From Solirubrobacteraceae bacterium (lineage in GTDB: Bacteria > Actinomycetota > Thermoleophilia > Solirubrobacterales > Solirubrobacteraceae): a stretch of DNA of 11,056 nucleotides. Below, piece by piece: positions 6,431 to 11,056 of this stretch (the first letter of the stretch is position 1; each line of letters begins with the position of its first letter). The notes under the pieces were generated by a model, which worked only from the letters and a program-made list of their open reading frames with translations, had not been told where the DNA came from and did no database searches. The DNA lies in assembly GCA_025935735.1 (NCBI GenBank), contig JAICUS010000152.1, positions 1 to 11,056 on the forward strand, written 5' to 3'. Made by a program: the position numbers and the translations under genes.

Positions 6431-7339
6431 CTAGCCCGGCCAGAAGACGATCGTCCGGTTCTCGTGGACGAGCACCCGGTCCTCGAGGTGCCAGTGCACC
6501 GCGCGCGCGAAGACCGTCCGCTCGATGTCGCGGCCGATCATCTCCAGCATCGCGGGATCGGCCTGGTGCGAGACGCGCCGGACGTCCTGCTCGATGATCG
6601 GCCCCGCGTCCAGGTCCTCGGTGGCGTAATGGGCCGTGGCCCCGATGAGCTTCACCCCGCGGTCGTGCGCGCGCTCGTACGGCTCGGGGCCGGCGAACGC
6701 GGGGAGGAACGAGTGGTGGATGTTGATGACCGGAGCGCCGATGCGCGCGAGGAAGTCGCCGGAGAGGATCTGCATGTAGCGCGCGAGGGCCACCAGGTCG
6801 ACCTTGCCGGCGACCAGCTCCAGCTCCCGCTGCTCGGCCTCGGCCTTGGAGTCGGCCGTCACCGGGACGTGGTGATAGGGCACGCCGAAGGCGGCCACCT
6901 CCTCTTGGAGGTCGGCATGGTTGGACACCACGGCGACGATGTCCATGTGCAGCTCGTCGCGCCGCCACCGCCACAGGAGATCCATCAGGCAGTGCTCGTG
7001 GCGCGAGACGAAGATCGCCACGCGCTTGCGTCGCGCCGCGGGCTCGAGCCGCCAGTGCATCTCGAAGTCCTCCGCGATCTCCTCGATGCGCGTTCGCAGT
7101 TCGGGCAACCGATCCGGGAGGTCCTTGAGCAGGAACTCGGACCGGAGGTACAGCCTGCCTCCCTCCGGGGCGGTGGAGAACTGATCGAACGTGATGACGT
7201 TGGCGCCCGCCGCCGCCAGGCGGCTCACCACGGCCGCGAGGATCGCCGGCCGTTCGGGGCAGGCGACCACGAGGCGCCCGACGTCCTCGCGCGTCGTGCC
7301 GACCATCGACAGCCCCGACCCGGTGCCCCCTGCCTGCAT
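6431..7339 (-). CDS. purU: 10-formyltetrahydrofolate deformylase
   Basis: Reaction: 10-formyl-THF + H2O gives formate + THF, in the cytoplasm. Seen: 302 aa from ATG 7339, fixed by GAGGAGG 5 nt upstream; an internal ATG at residue 12 is less likely. Residues about 20-95 form the ACT-type regulatory domain (RLVVACPERPAILAAVVSRL). Residues about 105-302 form the formyltransferase-fold catalytic domain, with RYMQILSGDFL, INIHHSFLPAF and GATAHYATEDLDAGPIIEQ. The catalytic triad is N206, H208 and D244, with the same 2 and 38 residue spacing as E. coli PurN. The length is normal (about 280-300). It lies 25 nt downstream of the MTHFR gene. In E. coli PurU balances folate pools and supplies formate; in sarcosine and methyl-group catabolic operons it disposes of C1 units. 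The neighbours here point to the second role (inference). The N-terminal 15 residues are a family-atypical Gly-rich extension. Confidence 0.95.
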   Translation of the reverse strand: MQAGGTGSGLSMVGTTREDVGRLVVACPERPAILAAVVSRLAAAGANVITFDQFSTAPEGGRLYLRSEFLLKDLPDRLPELRTRIEEIAEDFEMHWRLEPAARRKRVAIFVSRHEHCLMDLLWRWRRDELHMDIVAVVSNHADLQEEVAAFGVPYHHVPVTADSKAEAEQRELELVAGKVDLVALARYMQILSGDFLARIGAPVINIHHSFLPAFAGPEPYERAHDRGVKLIGATAHYATEDLDAGPIIEQDVRRVSHQADPAMLEMIGRDIERTVFARAVHWHLEDRVLVHENRTIVFWPG

Positions 7340-7344
7340 GCCTG

Positions 7345-7351
7345 CCTCCTC
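7345..7351 (-). promoter_or_regulatory. Ribosome binding site of purU
   Basis: GAGGAGG on the minus strand, 5 nt before ATG 7339, in the 25-nt gap after the MTHFR stop. It supports the first ATG rather than the internal ATG 11 codons later. Confidence 0.6.
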
Positions 7352-7364
7352 GCCTTCGCCGCGA

Positions 7365-8939
7365 TCAGCCGGCCGGCTGGTCGCGCCTGGTGTTGTGGTC
7401 GCGGCCGAGGAACGTGTTGGCCCACGCGCTCGTCCGGTCCAGCGCGTTGTCCTTGACGACGACCGGGCCCTCGAGCATCCCGTCGGACTCCCCGTAGGCC
7501 TTCAGCCGCTCGTAGGCCTGCGACCAGATGCACTCGGTGTCGTAGACCTCGCACAGCCCGTCGCGCGTCCCGCCGCACGGGCCGTTGCGCTGGTTCTTCG
7601 CGCACATCGACTCCGGGCAGACGTACGCGATGTCGGGCAGCGAGCAGTCCCCGCAGTCGCGGCAGTTGAACATCGGGACCTTGGCCGCCTGCTCGGCCAG
7701 GTGCGCGGCCCGCCCGAGCGCCCGCGGCCCGCTCTCGATGCGCTCATAGAGCGCGCGGCCGGCGCCGAACAGCGGCGCCTCGGGATCGAACAGCCAGCGG
7801 TGCATCTGCCGGCTGAGCCGGTAGCGCGCCGGGACTGGCAGATCGGTCCGGCGGCGGCGCTTGGACTCCACGAAGGAGCGGCTCAGCTCATCCGAGGACA
7901 ACCCCGTCTCGGCGTCGCGCTCGAACAGGTAGAACTCGCCGGGACGGCCGAACCCGATGTCCTTCGCCACGGTCCGCCAGTCGCCGGCGTAGCCCTCGGC
8001 GCGCTGGAGGATGTCGAAGAACGTCTCGGCCGGGGCGTGGCCGCCGAGGTAGACGCCGTTGAACCCGAGCCCGCGCGCCACCGCGGTCTGCTTGGCGGCG
8101 AGATCGACGAAGTAGGAGCGGCCCTTGTCCTTGCCCGCCCCGTGGCGCTCGACGAGCGCCAGCAGCTCCTCGCTGACCACGACGCCCGGTATGCGCCCCG
8201 CGTGGAACGCGCGCGCGGCCGGCCGCGACAGCAGATAGACGTTGGCCAGCGCGAACAGCGACAGCCGCGCGTGCCGGATGTAGCGCAGCAGCTCGTCGTC
8301 CTTGCGCGCGTCGTAGCCGATCTGGTTGATCACGAACCGCGCGCCCGCCGCCGCCTTCTTGGCCAGCTTCTGATACTGCGGCACGACCTCGCGCTCGTAG
8401 AGCTTGTGGTTGGTCACCACGCAGCCCAGGAAGAAGTCGGTGGCCTCCAGGCGGTGCTCGGGGCGGCGCTGGTCGGGCAGCCCCCGGTTCATCTCGGCGT
8501 ACAGCTGCAGCAGGCCGACGGAGTCGATGTCGAACACCGGCGCGGGCGCGCCGCGATGGCCCTGGCGGGCGTAGTCGCCCGACAGCGCCAGCACGTTGTT
8601 GAACCCCTCCGACGCGAGCTTCCAGCCGCGGCTCTCCAAGGCGTTGCGGTTCCAGTCCTTGCAGGCCAGGTGGATGATCACCTCCTGCCCGCGCGAGACG
8701 AGGTCGGTGCCGAGCGTGTCCGGGGCGAGCATCGCGTTGCCGCCGGGGTTGTCGGTGATCGAGATCACGTCGACCCGCGGGTCGAGGGCGAGCTCCTGCG
8801 CCATCTCGACCGAGGCCCGGCTGGACTTCGCGGTCACCACCCCGCGGCTCGTGACGAGCTCGATGGCGACCGCGAACGTCCCGCGCCGCTCCAGCCGCTC
8901 GCGGAACAGCGGCTTCTGCGGCGGGCCGATGAGGCTCAT
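7365..8939 (-). CDS. Methylenetetrahydrofolate reductase fused to a C-terminal cysteine-rich MTHFR_C (MetV-like) domain
   Basis: Seen: 524 aa from ATG 8939, against about 290-300 for a plain MetF. Residues 1 to about 310 are a MetF-type TIM barrel: AVAIELVTSRG with the N-terminal Glu (E27), VDVISITDNPGGNAM, the folate/FAD region NVLALSGDYARQGHRG, and FVINQIGYDARK. After a linker, residues about 420-475 carry eight cysteines (426, 429, 432, 441, 446, 455, 463, 470), including a CxxCxxC run and NGPCGGTRDGLCEV. This matches the 'MTHFR C-terminal' domain found as separate MetV in acetogens and thought to bind Zn or an Fe-S cluster. Reaction: interconversion of 5-methyl-THF and 5,10-methylene-THF. 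MetFV-type enzymes may use other electron carriers than NADH and could run oxidatively. It starts 15 nt after the binding-protein gene and is followed by purU, so the pair could turn methyl-THF into formate with a methylene-THF dehydrogenase/cyclohydrolase (FolD) supplied from elsewhere. Confidence 0.88.
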   Translation of the reverse strand: MSLIGPPQKPLFRERLERRGTFAVAIELVTSRGVVTAKSSRASVEMAQELALDPRVDVISITDNPGGNAMLAPDTLGTDLVSRGQEVIIHLACKDWNRNALESRGWKLASEGFNNVLALSGDYARQGHRGAPAPVFDIDSVGLLQLYAEMNRGLPDQRRPEHRLEATDFFLGCVVTNHKLYEREVVPQYQKLAKKAAAGARFVINQIGYDARKDDELLRYIRHARLSLFALANVYLLSRPAARAFHAGRIPGVVVSEELLALVERHGAGKDKGRSYFVDLAAKQTAVARGLGFNGVYLGGHAPAETFFDILQRAEGYAGDWRTVAKDIGFGRPGEFYLFERDAETGLSSDELSRSFVESKRRRRTDLPVPARYRLSRQMHRWLFDPEAPLFGAGRALYERIESGPRALGRAAHLAEQAAKVPMFNCRDCGDCSLPDIAYVCPESMCAKNQRNGPCGGTRDGLCEVYDTECIWSQAYERLKAYGESDGMLEGPVVVKDNALDRTSAWANTFLGRDHNTRRDQPAG

Positions 8940-8954
8940 GTCACGTCCCGGGCC

Positions 8955-10208
8955 TCACGACTGCGGCCGGCTCACGACCTGCCACTTCCCGCCGGCGAAG
9001 TGCTGGACGTCGATGCCCTGCACCGGCGTCTGCGTGTAGGAGCTCGCGTTCAGCGTCACGCCGGGCAGGAAGAGCCCGAGCTGCTGGTTGAGGCCGTGGA
9101 TCGCGTTCATCAGCTCCTTCCGGCTGACCGTCTTCATGGATTGCAGCGCGGCGACCAGGCTCTCCGCCGCGCCGTACCCCCACTCCGCGTTGGTGATGGA
9201 CGGGTTGGCCTTCGGGCTGTACTGCTTCATGCGCGAGAGGTACTGCTGCACGTCCTTGTCCGACTGCCACTGCGGGTCGTCGGCCTGCTTGACGAACGCC
9301 CCGGTGTAGACCTTGTCGCTGGACGTGAGCTTCGCGGGCGTCAGCACCTGGTCGATCGACGACGACAGGCTGATCAGCAGCTCCATCGGGTTCCATCCGA
9401 GCGTCTTGACGTGCTGCAGGCCGCTGATCATCAGCGGGACCACCGCCACCGCCATGTAGAGCACGTCGGCGTGGGTCGCGGCCAGCTGCGAGACCTGGCT
9501 GTCCAGGCTCGTGTCGGCCGGCGTGTAGGTCGCGACCTTGACCACTTTGACCTTCGAGCCCGCGATGCCCTGCTTGAAGCCGCTCAGGTACACCTCGCCC
9601 AGGGTGTCGGCCTGCCGGAGCACCGCCACGGTCAGCGGCTTGTTCAGCCCGGCCAGATAGCGGCCGTACGCCTCGCCCTCGGACTCGTAGGTCGGCTGCC
9701 AGCCGATCGTCCACGGGTTCGCCTTCTGGTCGTCGCTGAACAGCGCGTCGCCGGCATGGACGAACACCTGCGGGACGCCGGCGGAGTTGGCGTTCTTCTG
9801 GATCGCGATGTTCGGGGCGGTGCCGAACGTCTGGAAGAGCGCGAAGACGTGGTTCTGGTTGACGAGCTTCTGGTAGTTCTGCGACGCCTTGGCGGGGTCG
9901 TAGCCGTCGTCGTAGTAGACGAACTTGATCTTGCGCGTCTTGCCGTCGCCCATCTTCACCCCGCCCTGGGCGTTGATCGCGTCGAAGTAGGCCGTCGCGC
10001 CGCCGAGCGCCGCGATGCCGTTGGCCGCCACGGGCCCGGACAGCGGATAGCTGCCGCCGATGGTGATCTGCGAGTCGGTGACGCCCGGCGCGCTCGCGCC
10101 GCCGCTGCCGCCCGACGAGGATCCGCCGCGGCCGCCGCACGCGGCGAGCCCCACGACGGCCGCCAGCACGCCGGCGACCGCGAGCACCATCCGTCCAACG
10201 CTCCTCAT
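8955..10208 (-). CDS. LivK-like lipoprotein substrate-binding protein of a branched-chain amino acid (HAAT) family ABC importer
   Basis: Seen: 417 aa from ATG 10208, with GAGGAGAGG 5 nt upstream. A lipoprotein signal peptide ends in the lipobox LAAC (C24), followed by a Gly/Ser linker (about 25-41). The mature domain opens with VTDSQITIGGSYPLSGPVA and FDAINAQGG, both hallmarks of the Peripla_BP_6 class. WTIGWQPTYESEGEAYGRYL resembles members that bind aromatic or other organic acids rather than strictly Leu/Ile/Val. Known: the same transporter family includes the urea importer Urt, but I see no feature that marks this protein as a urea binder. Its ATG overlaps the stop of the LivM-like permease (ATGA), so translation is coupled. 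Role: extracellular capture of a small substrate anchored at the membrane. The ligand is undetermined; the downstream folate and urease-like genes are the best clue. Confidence 0.92.
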   Translation of the reverse strand: MRSVGRMVLAVAGVLAAVVGLAACGGRGGSSSGGSGGASAPGVTDSQITIGGSYPLSGPVAANGIAALGGATAYFDAINAQGGVKMGDGKTRKIKFVYYDDGYDPAKASQNYQKLVNQNHVFALFQTFGTAPNIAIQKNANSAGVPQVFVHAGDALFSDDQKANPWTIGWQPTYESEGEAYGRYLAGLNKPLTVAVLRQADTLGEVYLSGFKQGIAGSKVKVVKVATYTPADTSLDSQVSQLAATHADVLYMAVAVVPLMISGLQHVKTLGWNPMELLISLSSSIDQVLTPAKLTSSDKVYTGAFVKQADDPQWQSDKDVQQYLSRMKQYSPKANPSITNAEWGYGAAESLVAALQSMKTVSRKELMNAIHGLNQQLGLFLPGVTLNASSYTQTPVQGIDVQHFAGGKWQVVSRPQS

Positions 10209-11056
10209 CGCAACCTCTCCTCGTGTGTCGTTGGGTGTGCGGTCCGGACGAACCCGCGCGCGACGCGGCTCGCCCCCAGCTTCAGCGCCCCCGCGACGCC
10301 GCCGCGGAAGAACAACAGGACGACCAGGAGCACGACGCCGTCGACCAGGTACGAGCGCCCGGGCGTGATCTTGTCGGTGACGTCCGGCACGAGCACGTAG
10401 AACGCCGCGCCGATCAGCGCTCCCAGCCGGCTGCGCACGCCGCCGACCACCAGGCCGGCGAGCAGCGAGACGGCGAGCGAGAGCTGCAGCGAGTCCGGCG
10501 AGATGAACTGCACGGCGACCAGGTAGAGCCAGCCGGCGACCCCCGCGCACAGCGCCGCCACGGTGAACGCGAGGACCTTGTAGCGCTGGACCGGCACGCC
10601 GGTGGCGGCGGCCATCGTCTCGTTGGTGCGGATAGAGGCCAGCCCCCGGCCGATGCGCCCGACGAGCAGGTTGCGCACGAGCAGGAACGTGACGGCCCCG
10701 ACCACGACGATGACGTAGTAGCGCCACTGGTCGTCGGCCAGGCCGCTCCACGCCGGCGCCCGCACCGCGTCCGTGGCGATGCCCTGCGTCCCGCCCGTGA
10801 GGCTGTGCAGGCGGTTGGCGAGCGGCACCGCGACGACCGGCAGCGCGAGCGTGATGATCCCGAAGGCGAAGCCGCGCAGGCGCACCGCAGGCACCGCGGC
10901 CAGCAGCCCGACCGCGCAGGCGAGCGCGGTGGCGACCGCCAGCCCGGCGATCGCGGGCCAGCCGTGCTCGAAGCCGACCGCGGCGGCGTACGCGCCGAGC
11001 CCGAAGAACGCGCTCTGGCCCAGCGACACCTGCCCGGCGTGTCCGGTGAGCACGTC
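10205..11056 (-). CDS. LivM-like inner-membrane permease of an HAAT-family ABC importer (5' end cut by window edge)
   Basis: Seen: 284 codons open to the right edge, ending at TGA 10207-10205, which overlaps the next ATG as ATGA. The fragment opens with LTGHAGQVSLGQSAFFGLGAY, a diagnostic LivM motif near the second or third helix, so only a short N-terminal part is missing. Several hydrophobic helices follow. The cytoplasmic coupling loop is GRGLASIRTNETMAAATG with GVPVQRYKVLAF, where LivM contacts the ATPases. Then come VQFISPDSLQLSLAVSLLAGLVVGGVRSRLGALIGA and the typical closing helices. Role: one half of the transmembrane channel; LivH and the two ATPases (LivG, LivF) should lie upstream, outside the window. 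The C-terminal tail (about 25 residues, basic, THEERLR) is hydrophilic. It is the first visible gene of the six-gene leftward unit. Confidence 0.92.
   Translation of the reverse strand, partial: DVLTGHAGQVSLGQSAFFGLGAYAAAVGFEHGWPAIAGLAVATALACAVGLLAAVPAVRLRGFAFGIITLALPVVAVPLANRLHSLTGGTQGIATDAVRAPAWSGLADDQWRYYVIVVVGAVTFLLVRNLLVGRIGRGLASIRTNETMAAATGVPVQRYKVLAFTVAALCAGVAGWLYLVAVQFISPDSLQLSLAVSLLAGLVVGGVRSRLGALIGAAFYVLVPDVTDKITPGRSYLVDGVVLLVVLLFFRGGVAGALKLGASRVARGFVRTAHPTTHEERLR
10214..10222 (-). promoter_or_regulatory. Ribosome binding site of the substrate-binding protein gene
   Basis: GAGGAGAGG on the minus strand, 5 nt before ATG 10208. It lies inside the 3' end of the livM-like gene, as expected for ATGA-overlapping genes, and gives the binding protein strong translation of its own. 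Confidence 0.6.

Noticed and set aside
4238..7456. 1072-codon plus-strand open frame antisense to the UreC-like, UreAB and purU genes
   Set aside because: Low-complexity translation without domain motifs; the minus-strand genes are recognised families with conserved catalytic residues.
7191..10400. 1069-codon plus-strand open frame antisense to MTHFR and the binding protein
   Set aside because: A shadow of high-GC third-position bias; no motif, and the opposite strand has clear genes with ribosome binding sites.
10209..10751. N-terminal extension of the binding protein to 10751
   Set aside because: It overlaps the LivM-like gene out of frame; ATG 10208 has a strong RBS and opens a proper lipoprotein signal peptide.

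Overview
The window is GC-rich (roughly 70% or more by eye), gene-dense chromosomal DNA with GTG/TTG starts, tight gene overlaps and long antisense open frames. This is typical of a high-GC actinobacterium. The fused gamma/beta urease subunit and the MetF/MetV-type fusion fit Actinobacteria. A soil lineage such as Solirubrobacterales/Thermoleophilia or a streptomycete-like group is possible, but the sequence alone does not settle it. No rRNA, tRNA, CRISPR array, insertion sequence or repeat family was seen.

Left part (1-2351, minus strand): a two-gene unit transcribed leftwards, with a YtcJ-type amidohydrolase followed by an APC-superfamily amino-acid/amine permease cut by the window edge. 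It faces a divergent LacI-family regulator. Between them lies a perfect 14-bp palindrome centred on CG, placed inside the 17-bp spacer of a recognisable -35/-10 promoter for the amidohydrolase. This is a classical repression layout, so the regulator probably controls uptake and hydrolysis of an amide- or amine-like compound.

Middle (2384-4116, plus strand): the LacI regulator overlaps by 4 nt (TTGA) a nucleotidyltransferase-fold protein related to the AbiEii/AbiGii group. That gene ends exactly where the convergent urease-like gene ends (TGA abutting TCA, no intergenic base).

Right part (4117-11056, minus strand): six closely packed genes read leftwards and probably form one operon. In transcription order they are a LivM-type permease (5' end outside the window), a LivK-type lipoprotein substrate-binding protein, a methylenetetrahydrofolate reductase fused to a cysteine-rich MetV-like domain, 10-formyl-THF deformylase (PurU), a fused UreA-UreB protein, and a divergent UreC. 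The UreC keeps every nickel ligand, the carbamylated lysine and the catalytic flap histidine, but has a rewritten substrate loop and Val in place of the flap Cys. No ureDEFG accessory gene is present in the window.

An importer, two folate C1 enzymes able to take methyl-THF towards formate, and a urease-like hydrolase together suggest an uncharacterised catabolic pathway for a methylated, nitrogen-containing (perhaps urea-, amide- or guanidine-like) compound. This is inference. A THF-dependent demethylase would be expected beyond the right edge.
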